Shown one piece after another: positions 34,845 to 44,792 of a DNA stretch of 64,000 nt. This stretch comes from Armigeres subalbatus (Eukaryota > Arthropoda > Insecta > Diptera > Culicidae), in the NCBI RefSeq assembly GCF_024139115.2, contig NC_085139.1, positions 107,051,935 to 107,115,934 on the forward strand, written 5' to 3'. Below the pieces are notes generated by a model, which saw only the letters and a program-made list of their open reading frames with translations, made no database searches and was not told where the DNA came from. A program made the translations under genes and the position numbers. Position 1 is the first letter of the stretch. The number at the start of each line of letters is the position of its first letter.

Positions 34845-35340
34845 AGAATATTTCCCTGAATATTAATTATATCCGCCAAAATTGTTCTGAAAAAATCCCT
34901 AGGATTTTGATTTATTCTGAAGAAATTTACAAAGGATTGCTTGGAGTTATTTTCGAAAGAATTTATGGAGAAATCTAGGCATTTCTTTAGAAATTTCAAA
35001 AGGTATTTCTCCGGTAATTCTGATGGAAATGCAAAAAAAACACCTTAACTGGTTTCTTCGCAAATTCCATTGCAAAATCTATCCAAAAATATTTCAGGCT
35101 TTCATTTAGAGATATCTTCGAGAAGCCATACTGAAATTTCTCCAGGGGTTTCTTAAAAAAATTCGTCTGAAAATCTTTTAGAAATTCTTTCCACTTCAGG
35201 AATTCCCTCCATAGATAATTTAGAATATTACGCCATTAATTCTTTTTGACATTTCTTCTGGGATTTCTCCGGAGAATCCTCTAAAAAGGCCTTCGTAAAT
35301 TCATCCAGAAATTCCTTTGGAACTTCCTTTTCCTTTTAGT
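34845..35340. repeat. degenerate GAATTCC/GGAATTTC array
   Basis: Continues the family at 27040-29345. ACCCACCAAATAGAATATTTCCCT at its left edge resembles 46660-46690, inverted. Confidence 0.55.
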
Positions 35341-35434
35341 AGAACGATACAAAAATCCTGCAGGAATTATTCCGGAAATTTTGTTGGTAGATTTTTTTTT
35401 GGAAACTTATTAAAGAATCAAATAAATAATATAG

Positions 35435-35560
35435 TTTAGTTACAAGATAAAGATTGTCGCTGCGGTTCCCTTTTTTCTGCTGTCCGAAACATGTTGGGTA
35501 CCGAACTGTCAAATCATATGTATTTTCCTTCATTGACATTTAGCACCCTATCCTCGCCAA
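35435..35560. mobile_element. truncated second copy of the 26826-27010 TIR element
   Basis: Starts AGTTTAGTTACAAGATAAAG and follows the 26826 copy through ATTGTCGC, CGGTTCCCTT, GAAACATGT, CATTGACATTTAG to TCCTCGCCA, then stops before the right inverted repeat. Confidence 0.75.
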
Positions 35561-35704
35561 TAGGGATCCTATACTAAGAGATGGGAGAATACTTTTCCAG
35601 ACGATTTAGCATCGCTGTTACTTTCGTAATCAAACGCTGCCAGAACTTGCCGCGGCGCGAAATGTTGGAGCTCGAAGCCATTCGCAGCATATACTTCCAA
35701 TATT

Positions 35705-35909
35705 GTAGATCCAGTTAAAACCGAACTGAGCTCTCGCGAAGCTCGCATTTCCTCCCATTTCCGGATGTCGCAACTGCATTGCGAGTAGTGCGCATTATGG
35801 CGCACGACTACGGCCTAAATGCGCACTACTCGCGATGCAGTTGCGACATCCGGAAATGGGAAAAATACGATTTTCGCGAGAGCTCAGTTCGGTTTTCAAC
35901 TGGATCTAC
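35705..35909. repeat. 205-bp near-perfect palindrome
   Basis: The left arm, 35705-35799 (GTAGATCCAGTT, GAGCTCTCGCGAA, ATTTCCGGATGTCGCAACTG), is the inverse of 35815-35909. The loop is about 15 bp around GCGCACGACTACG. GC content is higher than in the flanks. The structure is that of a fold-back element; no gene. Confidence 0.75.
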
Positions 35910-35939
35910 TATATAGACTTCCATATCGTTACACTTGTA

Positions 35940-37085
35940 GATCACCCAAAACTACCCGCCATCAAAAATGTTCGGTAATGACGGACGCCGCGGTACGACC
36001 TAGAGCGACTGAAGGAACCTGGTGTCGCCACTGCATATGCGCAGCATCTCTGATGGACTGTTGGAAAACAGTTGAAGTAGCAATTAACGACGCAGCGGAG
36101 AGCAACGTTGGATGTGCGGGATGAAGTCGACAGAACGATTGATTCGAAGAAGAGTCCAAACAGTATCTGGAGAAGGATGCAGCGCGGGGTGTCGCCCTGC
36201 AGCAAGGCACCCGGCAGAACGTGCAACGCTATAGAAGTAAGCAGAGACAGCAGAACCGTCTTTTTAAGAAGAAACGCCACATGGAAGAAGCGGGGTGCGA
36301 GGAGATAAAATAGCTGTGTCGTTCTCAAGGAACACGCAAGTTTTATTAGAAGCTCAGCGCATCCCGCGTAGGCTTGGGAGCATCTTGACGGACGAACGTG
36401 TGGTGATCGAAAAGTGGAAGCAGCACTACGAGGAACACTTAAATGGCGCTGAGAGTACAGGCAGTGAAAATCAAGGCAGCGGAGGAGATGCCTACGTCAC
36501 TTCAGCGGACAATGGAAGCCATCCCGCCTCCATCTTGAGGAAAGTTAAGGATGCCATCCAACAGCTAAAGACCAATAAAGCATCTGATAAAGATGGTATC
36601 GATGCTGAGCTCATCAAGATGGGGTCGGAACAGCTGACCACTTGCCTGCACAAACTAATAGTCAGAATCTGGGAAACTGAACAGCTACCGGTAAGTGGAA
36701 GGAATGGTCTGCCCCATCTACAAGAAAGGCGAGCGACCACCAGCTTTAATGCCGCCTACAAAAGGTTACCCCAGATCATATTACGTCGTCTGTCACCATT
36801 AGATAATGAGTTTGTGGGAAGTTATCAAGCCGGCTTCGTTGCCGCTCGACAACGGACCAGATCTTTACTGTAAGGCGAATCCTTTAAAAAAAATGCCGTG
36901 AATGCCAGGTCCCAACGCACCATCTGTTCATTGATTTCAAGGCGGTATACGACAGTATAGACGGCGTAGAGCTATGTAAAATTATGGACGAGAACAGCTT
37001 CCCTGGGACTGATCAAAGCAACGGTGGTTTTGCGCACCAAACTATGTAAAGATTTCGGGCGAACACTCCAGTTCGTTCGAATTGC
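35940..37085 (+). pseudogene. RTE-like reverse transcriptase, N-terminal and middle part
   Basis: Decayed ORF of an RTE/JAM1-type element. A linker region (about 35980-36300, several frames) leads into LTDERVVIEKWKQHYEEHLN (about 36386-36445), then NKASDKDGIDAELIKMG (about 36572-36622), RIWETEQLP and an RT block that reads FIDFKAVYDS near 36932. Frameshifts near 36700 and 36873. The same gene resumes at 39590-39952 and 40991-41220, so this copy was split by a Jockey-like insertion and then by an LTR element. The active-site FADD box is in the 39.6-kb piece. Confidence 0.7.
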
Positions 37086-39330
37086 GCAACGGATTAATTT
37101 AGTTATTTATTGAATCATCTTCGATGGTATCGTACAGACTAGAATTAAAACAGTTAAAACTAGTTTTAAAACAATGCTTAGAAATATTAAAATCAAACAT
37201 ATCACACACAACGTTGAAATTTCTCAAACAGGAACTTAAAGGGCTGTTATACCCATAATTTGTTAAGTGCATTGGGACAGCGATGAGTGAAGCGTGCCGT
37301 AACCTACGACTAGGAGCGATGTGTTGGGTCTCCGAGAGAAGATCCCAGCAATCTTTGCATCCTTTGAGAATGTCGTGGACCAATAATCTTTTTAGTTTCA
37401 ACCGTCTTCTTGACGAAAGTTCAAGATCCACCAGCTTGTAATTACTGGTAAATATACCTCGAGCATCACAGAGACTCCCTGAATCAAACGGCCTCAGGGT
37501 CGGCACGCTCACCTCAAGAAACTCGCGGACAGGTAATTCTCGCACTCCAAATAGGAAAACCACAGTATTTTAACAGGACACACTTTATTCGGCTTCTCTT
37601 TTCTAACCTCTTTCCCTTCTAATCTCTCCTTCCCACTTCCTTATTCGCTAATCTAACCTTACTTCGGGGCCCCTACTTCCTTCCACAGTTCCACCACACC
37701 TTCCCTTCCTTTCCTGCTTCCTGTTCTTCAATGGCGGCTAATCCAGGAACGCCGGCGACTAGCGATGGCGTCCCACTGTCTTTCGGGGTGGCTTGGGCGT
37801 CCGTTGTAGTTTCCGGGACGGAGACGCGCACTCTCGACCTGCCAATATGGTGACGGATTGGCCTTCGGCGGATACGATGCCGGTATTGGTCGAGGACGGT
37901 ACACCACGCTTTCTTCGGGACTCTAAACGGCGGCCTTCTGGTTTTTGTCCAAAAAACTGCGTGCTTCTGATGTCCACGGCACCGACTTCTATTCCACTGT
38001 CCACTTTCTCTTTCACTATGTAACACTTTCGAAATGCTAGCTCCTAGTTTTCCAACTTAAACTATCTTGGTCGACGACTTTTTTGTAATACCATGCATTG
38101 AGGTCTATGACCTCGTCCCTCGGGCAGTGACCTCATTTCCAACCAAATGGCCACATTACGCCACCCCTTCATGGCCGTCCAAAGGGCTTTTCCTTGGTCC
38201 TCTGGTGGTGGGACACTGTACTTCAGTGGGTGGTTGGCTGCGTAGGGTGGTGGTAGAGCTCAATTTAAGGTCTAGCCTACTACAGGGAGCTGACTGGGAA
38301 AAACCTACACTGAGACACGAGTATTACCTGCATTTACAACATTTATTCCACGGAATACACTACACTAAACACGGATTTCTCGGTAACACTCTCGACATAA
38401 CCTAACCAACACTTACAAGCTGACAGCGAGCAGGATAGTCTGGTAAATTTGCAGGGTCATTCCACGGTCAGTGTCGAAGTGCAAAACGGATGAATGATTT
38501 TGAATACGATCAATACGAATGACATGCGAAGTGTGGTAAGGATCCCAAACAAGGGCAGCATACTTAAGAATGCTATATATGTCTGTCATATATGTCTGTA
38601 AACTGCGATGCATTACGACGAATGAATCCGAGAACTGCCCAAGCTTTAGCAGTAATTATGCAAATATGCTCATTGAAACGCAGTCGACTCCCAAGTCTCG
38701 GATTGAAGCGACACGGTCCAGTTCCATTCCATCGATGGTATAGGCGAAGGTAGTTGAAGATAGGAATCGGCAGAGAGTGATCGCCTTGCCATTCTTGATG
38801 TTAACGCACATCCCATTCTCATCGCACCAACGCAAAAGGTCATCAATGTCCGTCCGCAGAGCAACGCTTTCTAGTAATGATTTGATCATTCTGAAGATTT
38901 TGAGATCGTCGGCAAACAGTAGTTTTGCGGATGAGATTCGAAGGCTTAGGCCCCTTATGTAGAGAACGAAAATTAAAGGCCCTAGCACACTGCCTTGCGG
39001 AACACCCGAAGGAATTTTGAAGGCCTCGGATCGGGAAGAGTTTGTTTCATCGTAAGCAGTCAAATAAGACAAAATCCACTCCGCTATCCAGTCTGGAAAG
39101 CCCATGTGTCGCAACTTATTCACGGCCTGATCTTGTGATATGCAGTCGAACGCTTTCGAGAAGTCGAAATAAATCGAATCCACCTGATTTCGCCGTTCGA
39201 TTTCACGGAACAGCACGTTAGAGTAACATAACAGGTTGGTCGTAGTAGAGCAACGTGGAACGAAACCATGCTGGTGTTCCGATATTACATTTTTAGTTGC
39301 TGATAATATTGTCGCGTTTATCTTTTTCTA
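37086..39330 (-). mobile_element. Jockey-like non-LTR retrotransposon, 5'-truncated and interrupted
   Basis: The minus strand encodes an RT core: IYFDFSKAFDCISQDQAV (about 39185-39130), GFPDWIAEWILSYLT, GVPQGSVLGPLIFVLYI (about 39010-38960), LLFADDLKIFR (about 38925-38893), and WCDENGMCVNIKNGK. After a frameshift near 38656 it continues with YAALVWDPYH (about 38560). The tail resumes beyond an insertion at 37563-37099 (SSRRRLKLKRLLVHDILKG, then TNYG). The 3' end is AATAAATAACTAAATTAA-like near 37085. It sits inside the RTE copy; I could not define its target duplication. Confidence 0.7.
37565..38424 (-). mobile_element. unidentified insertion, possibly a solo LTR
   Basis: About 0.86 kb that splits the Jockey coding sequence. 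On the minus strand it starts TGTAAGTGTTGGTTAGG and ends shortly after a CCGAATAAAGTGTG poly(A)-signal-like motif, as an LTR would. It is GC-rich in the middle with long pyrimidine runs (37590-37640). I could not confirm terminal TG..CA or a target duplication, so LTR is only the best guess. The open frames (37673-38026) are not recognisable. Confidence 0.35.
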
Positions 39331-39589
39331 GAATGCTGCGGCGGTCTTACACGCGCAGGCTCGACTGCGAAGGTAAACGCCAAGATAGCCGCCGTGTTAA
39401 AAGATAGGCAGATTTTTCCCGCTCAAGGTCCCTTCACCTGTCTCAAACACAGGGCCGGGACGGCAGATGATCGCTGACTGGAGTGGCTTGACTGTGTTGA
39501 GCGGATAAGGACCTTCCACAAGGCTAGAGGCAAGTGTGCGTCCCGGTGTCCGATCGAAGAGATTTACAGCTGGATGAAGTATTGATCCG

Positions 39590-39952
39590 TGTCGGCTGGA
39601 ATCCGGAACCTAAGGGCCCATTCACAAATTACAAGACAAGGTGATGGACTTTCGTGCCTATTGTTCAACATTGCGCTAGAAGGTGCCATGTGGAGAGCCG
39701 GGTGTAACATCCGGGGTACGATTTTCAACAGGTCCAATCAATTTATTGGTTTTGCGGACGACATGGACATTTTCGGCCGAACATTTGCAAAGGTGGCAGA
39801 GCTGTACACCCGCCTGAAACGTGAAGCACTAAAAGTTGGACTGGTGGTGAATGCATCGAAAACAAAGTACATGTTAATGGGTGGAACCGAGCGCTACTGG
39901 GCCCGCTTTGGAAGCCTCAGTGTTACGATAGACGGGGATACCTCCGAGGTGG
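39590..39952 (+). pseudogene. RTE-like reverse transcriptase, catalytic part
   Basis: Continuation of the RTE copy from 35940-37085: QGDGLSCLLFNIALEGAM (about 39640-39690), then FIGFADDMDIFGRT (FADD active site, about 39746-39787), then LVVNASKTKYM (about 39842-39874). The frame is cut in the Val-Val before the expected Asp-Glu-Phe by the LTR element at 39953, and the sequence after that element (TCGATGAATTC at 40991) continues the interrupted codon exactly. It closely resembles the RTE fragment at 50-874. Confidence 0.8.
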
Positions 39953-40986
39953 TGTTACAGTTAGCGCAATGAAAACACATTTGCGGGATTTGACTGATGG
40001 ACAAAAATCTTATAAGGAAACCTCGTCACATCTCGCAATGGGTAACACATTGGACGTTTCTCTCGGGGCACAGAGAGATCGTCAGTCATTTAATTTGTTG
40101 AGTGTGTGTAAACTGTTTATATTTGTATGTTTGTAAAATAATTTTATTGTAATATAGCTGGCGACGTAAAATTTGTAACTCAGGTGTTGAGGACAAGATT
40201 CTTATAAGACACTTACCTAGATGTAAGTTAAGTAATTTTGAGTTCTGTCATCATGTATGGTTTTCCTGTTTTCTGGCATCTATGAGTGATGTGTCAGGAA
40301 CTAATTTTCGTTTACCGTTTTTGTTATCGTTACCGCACCGATTGCAATTCTCGAAGTTCTATCATTGTATGGATTGATTTGTGTGAGATTGCGTAATTTA
40401 AGTTAGATTTGGAAGTAATCGTCCTCCTCAGCACCTTTCCTCCAATCAAATTGACGAAATTTTTGTGGATGCTTCCAGACCATCCACAAAAATTTCGATC
40501 CCGTTGGTTGAAGGTTGTGTTGATGATGATGATGATGTTACGGTTTATTTTATCTTACCTGTAAGTGACAAATGTTTGAATGGAATTGTGTTCGTACCAT
40601 TTCTTAATGTGTTTAAGCCTGAACATAGGAAATTAAAATTATTAATAAACAAAGTTCCCAGACACAGACTTTATATTGCTGGTGCAGTGGTGCCACATGG
40701 CACAGATTAATTAGAGGTGCCCAAATAGGATCTGAATCCTACACCAAATATAGCTATGTATACAACGGCTTGGCTGTTGTAGACTAAATGCAAAACGCAA
40801 TGAAAACACATTTGCGGGATTTGAATGATAGACAAAAAACCTTTAATGAAACCTCGTCATATCTCGCAATGGGCAACATGTTGGACGTTTCTCTCGGGCA
40901 CAGAGAGATCGTCAGTTATTTTAATTTGTTGAACGTGTTGTTAAGTGTTTGTTTTTAATGTTTGTAAAAATGATTTTATTGTAATA
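39953..40986 (+). mobile_element. miniature LTR retrotransposon (TRIM-like)
   Basis: Two direct repeats, 39953-40154 and 40775-40986, share most of their sequence (CGCAATGAAAACACATTTGC, GGACGTTTCTCTCGGG, CACAGAGAGATCGTCAGT, TTTTATTGTAATA) with small differences, and flank a 620-bp internal part. The four bases GTGG occur on both sides (39949-39952, 40987-40990), and removing the element restores the RTE reading frame. TGGCGACG just inside the left repeat could be a primer-binding site. No gag or pol is present; the one frame (40465-40710) is unrecognised. It is too short to be autonomous. Confidence 0.7.
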
Positions 40987-40990
40987 GTGG

Positions 40991-41220
40991 TCGATGAATT
41001 CATCTACCTTGGATCCTTGGACGATTGATAATAATGTTAGTCGTCGAATACGAAGGCGATTCATCTGTAAAAGTCAAGAAAACGGTTTGTGGCGGCGAAG
41101 GATGACCTACGAGCTCGCCTAATTCTACGGTAATGGTTGCTAAAGCTGGAAGGTTACGATGGGCAGGGCATGTTGCAAGAATGATAGACAGCAACCCTGC
41201 AAAGATAACTGAAATAAAAA
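40991..41220 (+). pseudogene. RTE-like reverse transcriptase, C-terminal remnant
   Basis: Starts DEFIYLGSL, the expected continuation of 39952, and reaches RLRWAGHVARMIDSNPAKI near 41150-41205, matching the tail at 628-680. It has lost about 150 bp between and its 3' end. Confidence 0.7.
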
Positions 41221-41419
41221 CAATACGACAATGCTGGATCCCATCATGGGGCTCTTATGCTGAGTTTGCAATATGATTATATAATACATACGATCATAAT
41301 GATGCCTGACTCCTGTTCCGCTTTATATAAACTTTAATGGTGGATTTAAAATTTGCGCGTATTTTTTTTTTTGAATACGCAAAACATGCTATCTATCCTC
41401 ATGGGTACTTAGATTTGGG

Positions 41420-41580
41420 TTCTTTCACAGATTACGTAACGCTAAATTTGATAATTTGAACCCCAACCCTTCGCATCGTAACACTTTTTGTATGGAAGGT
41501 TAATTTTTTTTGTATGGATCGTAACGCTCGGCCTGGCCCCCTCCCTCCCCCTACAGCGTTACGTAATTTTAGAAAGGCCC
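41420..41580. mobile_element. short ATTACGTAACGCT-ended element
   Basis: GATTACGTAACGCT near 41432 is inverted as AGCGTTACGTAAT near 41557. The interior has TTTGTATGGA motifs and a C-rich CCCCCTCCCTCCCCC tract. Related copies are at 50290-50415 and about 15755-16055. Confidence 0.65.
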
Positions 41581-41960
41581 CTTACTTGCTTACTCAAACG
41601 CTTTCACAGTAAAATCCATTGATCGAACGTCTGGTCTTGTTCCCATAGTAGTATTAAGATACCAAAAGCATTACTGTCCATCAGCGAAACCAAATTCTTG
41701 ACCCGTGTCCGTGAAATGATAAAACGTGATAAAAGCATTTCTATACCATAAATAAACGGCAAATTATGTTATCTGGCTGCTCTTAACTCATTGCTAAGGA
41801 AACGGTCAAGCATTCAATAAAATGTTCGCCCACAATCTATGCGACCCCACCTGGAAAGAAAGAAAAACAGCTCATCATAATAACTATTATCATGATCATC
41901 ACGATAACAAACGATGTTTGAATGAGGATTATAACATTCCGTATCTGCTTGGTTTCGCAG

Positions 41961-42195
41961 TGGCACGACGGAGAAAGAAAGAAGGACGACCCCGTCGTCA
42001 ACGGACCACCTTCAGCAGCGAGCAAACGCTCCGACTGGAAGTTGAATTTCACCGAAACGAATACATCTCTCGGGGACGGCGTTTTGAACTGGCGGAAGTT
42101 TTAAAACTATCGGAAACGCAAATCAAAATATGGTTCCAGAACAGACGGGCGAAAGACAAACGCATCGAGAAAGCGCAAATCGATCAACAGTACAG
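41961..42195 (+). CDS. ro: rough homeobox protein, exon 2 (homeodomain)
   Basis: The acceptor TTTCGCAG precedes 41961. The two bases TG complete codon 161 (Leu) with the last base of exon 1. Residues 171-230 form a full 60-residue homeodomain: Arg at position 5, Phe8, Leu16, Phe20, then the recognition helix [11 protein letters not shown] with Trp48 (218), Gln50 (220) and Asn51 (221). Gln50 predicts an Antp-like TAATTG/TAATTA preference. [12 protein letters not shown] and [14 protein letters not shown] after the homeodomain are characteristic of Rough. A basic stretch ([14 protein letters not shown]) before it probably adds nuclear localisation. The exon ends TACAG/GTGAAA at 42195 in phase 2. 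An open frame extends upstream to 41822, but that part looks unlike coding sequence and is intron. Confidence 0.93.
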
Positions 42196-42255
42196 GTGAA
42201 ATTGAAAACTTTTAGCCAATTTTGTAATTTTATTGACGTATTTAAATCGTTGCAG

Positions 42256-42409
42256 GGCATTCGCAGCAGTGAATGGTCTTTTCTCACCCATCAATTCACA
42301 ATATCCGCAAGTGCTTGGAACCAGTCTGTCCACCGGGGCACCGACATTACCCAGCTTCTATGACCACTTTAGTGCTTCGCCCCGAGATAATCAAAATATA
42401 AGTAAATAA
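42256..42409 (+). CDS. ro: rough homeobox protein, exon 3 (C-terminus)
   Basis: The acceptor TTGCAG ends at 42255, after a 60-nt intron. The first base completes Arg (AG+G), and the frame then reads AFAAVNGLFSPINSQYPQVL and on to FYDHFSASPRDNQNISK with TAA at 42407-42409. Total protein 289 residues, somewhat shorter than the fly protein as I remember it. The junction IDQQYR-AFAAVNG keeps the short conserved post-homeodomain motif. The tail is Ser/Pro/Gln-rich with no domain. An alternative GT at 42402 could extend the transcript, but the in-frame stop is the simpler reading. No AATAAA is seen before the fold-back element at 42545. Confidence 0.85.
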
Positions 42410-42544
42410 TGTAAACTAAAATATTATTTTCATTTATCTACTGTGAACTCCCCTTACCTGCCATATTTCTATGGCATCGTCGATGGAGCATTCGATCCAT
42501 TTGTTAGGCCTCCATGTTTATCGTAATCTCTGCTGAGTTCTGAT

Positions 42545-43248
42545 TAGGGTGTTTAAAATTAGTATGGGAAAAACTTTTTTTTAAATTTTTTTGATGGGCC
42601 TTATTCGGTTCTATTTGATGCCCTGATGCTCTGGACAAAATTTCAGCCAAATCGGTCAACGTTTGGGCGATGCTAAACTCGTTGGAAGTTTATATGGAAA
42701 AATGTATGCAGAAACATCCAAAAACAGTGAATTTCAGTTGGACGGCACAACTTACGATGAAGAACTATGATACTCATTCAGATCTTGAAGAATTTAATAC
42801 AGAATGTTATGCAGAAAACCGCGAGAAGATTAGAGTTTGCCCGGCTAAGTTATTAGTATTTCTCTGAAGAGCGGTTTGAGCAAATTTCGTTTCTTTTACC
42901 TTGGAAAAGAAATAAATTCACCTCTACAACATTCCAGCAAAATGCTAATATCTTTGCCTAATAAACTCTAATCTTCTCGCGGTTTTCAGCATCACAATCT
43001 GTATTTAATTCTTCAAGAATTGAATGAGTATCAATGTTCTTGATAGTAAATTTTGCCGTCTAACTGAAAATCACTATTTTTCGATGTTTCTGCATATATT
43101 TTTCTATATAAACTTCCAACGAGTTTAGCACCACCCAAACGTTGACCGATTTGACTGAAATTTTGTCCAGAGCATCAGGGCATCAAATAGAACCGAATAA
43201 GAGGGAGGCCCATCAAAAAATTTGAAAAAGTGTTTTTGAGCCACCCTA
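42545..43248. mobile_element. 700-bp fold-back element with 8-bp target duplication
   Basis: Left arm 42545 to about 42880 and right arm about 42940-43248 are inverted copies (CTCTGGACAAAATTTCAG; CAACGTTTGGG; CTAAACTCGTTGGAAGTTTA). Ends are TAGGGTG and CCACCCTA. GTTCTGAT (42537-42544) versus GTGCTGAT (43249-43256) is a 7-of-8 target duplication, hAT-like. It begins 135 bp after the rough stop codon, so it may lie in the 3' UTR. Confidence 0.8.
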
Positions 43249-43298
43249 GTGCTGATACACGCCAAGTCTCACTGGCGTATTTTCACGTTAGAGTTCAA

Positions 43299-43846
43299 TA
43301 GGGTAAAGTGCCCAATAGTGGACCCCCAACAAATAGTGGACCCTCCAGCCGTTTTTGCATTATTACAGCACAATGTAAATATTTTGCTATGAAATTCCAT
43401 CGGGAGAACCTACCTTACAGTCCTATTATTTGATTACATGCATTGGAAATGCTATGGAAAGTAAAATTAGATGATTTTTTACAATTCTTTAAAAAATAAA
43501 CACAAGAGTGTCTATTATAGGAATATTTTGGGGGGTCCACAATGGGGAAAATGAACGTCCCGAAACGAAACATTAAAATCAAATGAAGTTTCGACTATAG
43601 GGAAGCAATTTCCTATTATGGACCCCCAGGGGGTCTACTATAGGGCGAATTCAGTCAGACTTTAAAATGTTAATTTCAACGAATAACGTCGTGTATTTGT
43701 ATGTTTTATGTATGTATCGTGAAGAAGAGATGCAGAACTTGTTATTAGATATCAAGCAGAACTATTATGTTGAACATTTCTACTCCTTATAACAGGAAAA
43801 ACAAAATTCCGCTACTAGGGGGTCCACTATTGGGTATTTTACCCTA
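43299..43846. mobile_element. TIR element (TAGGGTAAAGTGCCCAATAG ends)
   Basis: TAGGGTAAAGTGCCCAATAG then TGGACCCCC at 43299 is inverted at about 43818-43846. GGGTCCACTAT-like motifs recur inside (about 43340, 43535, 43618, 43640). No coding capacity. Confidence 0.8.
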
Positions 43847-44018
43847 TTCCAAGTTTGGTGCGTTGACTAATCATATTGGGCCTCCAAATATTTCGTAAAC
43901 TCGCAAATGCAACCCTAGTCCCCTCCTTGTTCGGCGCTTAATGAAAACATATCATCATATGTATTTAAGTTCTATCAAAATTAATTGCCTATTTTTCGGG
44001 TATTGGACCACCAGACTT

Positions 44019-44173
44019 ATACTAATGACACACTGGTGGTATTCGTACCATGGTACAAGTTGTACCACTAGTGTGTCACCTTGTACCATGCTGGTACAAC
44101 GTGGAAAACCTTGGTACAATATGTACTAGGGTATATAACCGTGGTACTTGTACCACCAGTGTGTCTTTAGTAT
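44019..44173. mobile_element. 155-bp TIR element with GGTACAA repeats
   Basis: ATACTAATGACACACTGGTG at 44019 is inverted at 44151-44173 with one mismatch. Inside are eight or so GTACCA/TGGTAC words in both orientations, so the whole element is a set of nested small palindromes. Confidence 0.75.
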
Positions 44174-44194
44174 TAGATATTAATTCACTGTGTT

Positions 44195-44310
44195 CCTAAA
44201 ACTCAGATGTGAATATGTATATTATGTAGAAAATTTTGATTTGGAAAATGTATTAGAGGCAATTCCTTTCCTTCGATGGAACTCGAACCCTCGACCCTCA
44301 ATAGTGTGCG
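44195..44310 (-). repeat. tRNA-related SINE-like fragment
   Basis: Minus-strand fragment with GGGTCGAGGGTTCGAGTTCC (B-box region) and the ATTTTCCAAATC/ACATATTCACATCTGAG tail of the 25235-25430 repeat. The A-box half is absent. Confidence 0.6.
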
Positions 44311-44337
44311 CGAACAGACGGGTGGAGCAAGGAAATA

Positions 44338-44430
44338 ACTCCTGCAGGGTGTCGACTCATCTTCAAAATAAAAATTCCCTGATTTTTCCAGGGTTTTCGT
44401 TAAATTTCCAGGATTATGAAAAAACGTTGA
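44338..44430. repeat. fragment of a CAGGGTGTCGACT / TTCCAGG repeat
   Basis: CAGGGTGTCGACTCATC followed by AATTCCCTGATTTTTCCAGG. The same words, with the terminal motif inverted (AGTCGACACCCTG), occur at 47125-47336. Confidence 0.5.
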
Positions 44431-44745
44431 ATATACACATAACATTTAGAAACAGCTGTCAAGGTATTGAGTTATACATGGTGCAAATGATTTTAATTTA
44501 CTGGAAAAGCCTCTGGGAATTTCTCTAGAAACATCTTCGGATATTCTTTTTAATACTCCAGGAATTCCTCGAGAATATCCTTCAGAAATTCCAACACAGC
44601 TTTTTCCTGTTCTTTTTGCCTTTCTCGTACACTAAGTGTACGTAAAGGCTATAACATTGCTTCAAAAACGAAATTTTGATAAGAGGCCCGGAGGGCCGAT
44701 TTTTATATACCGATCGACTCACCTCGACGAATTGAGGTGATGTCT

Positions 44746-44792
44746 GGATGTGTGTATGTATGTATGTGTGTGTGTATGTGTGTATGTGTACA
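44746..44792. repeat. (TGTA)n/(TG)n microsatellite
   Basis: About 45 bp of TGTATG, TGTGTG words. It creates open frames on both strands rich in Tyr/Val/Cys or Thr/His, which are not genes. Confidence 0.85.

Larger units (their letters stand above)
14442..41960 (+). other. ro: rough intron 1 (27.5 kb)
   Basis: Begins GTAAGTG and ends TTTCGCAG, a good acceptor preceded by a weak pyrimidine tract. Most of the intron is mobile or simple-sequence DNA (listed separately). The intervals 14550-15416 and 31871-34840 look the least repetitive and are the best places to look for enhancers. Confidence 0.8.

Noticed and set aside
41822..41960. In-frame upstream extension of rough exon 2 as an alternative start
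   Set aside because: His/Asn-rich and unlike Rough, and a proper acceptor at 41960 matches the phase of exon 1. Kept as intron.
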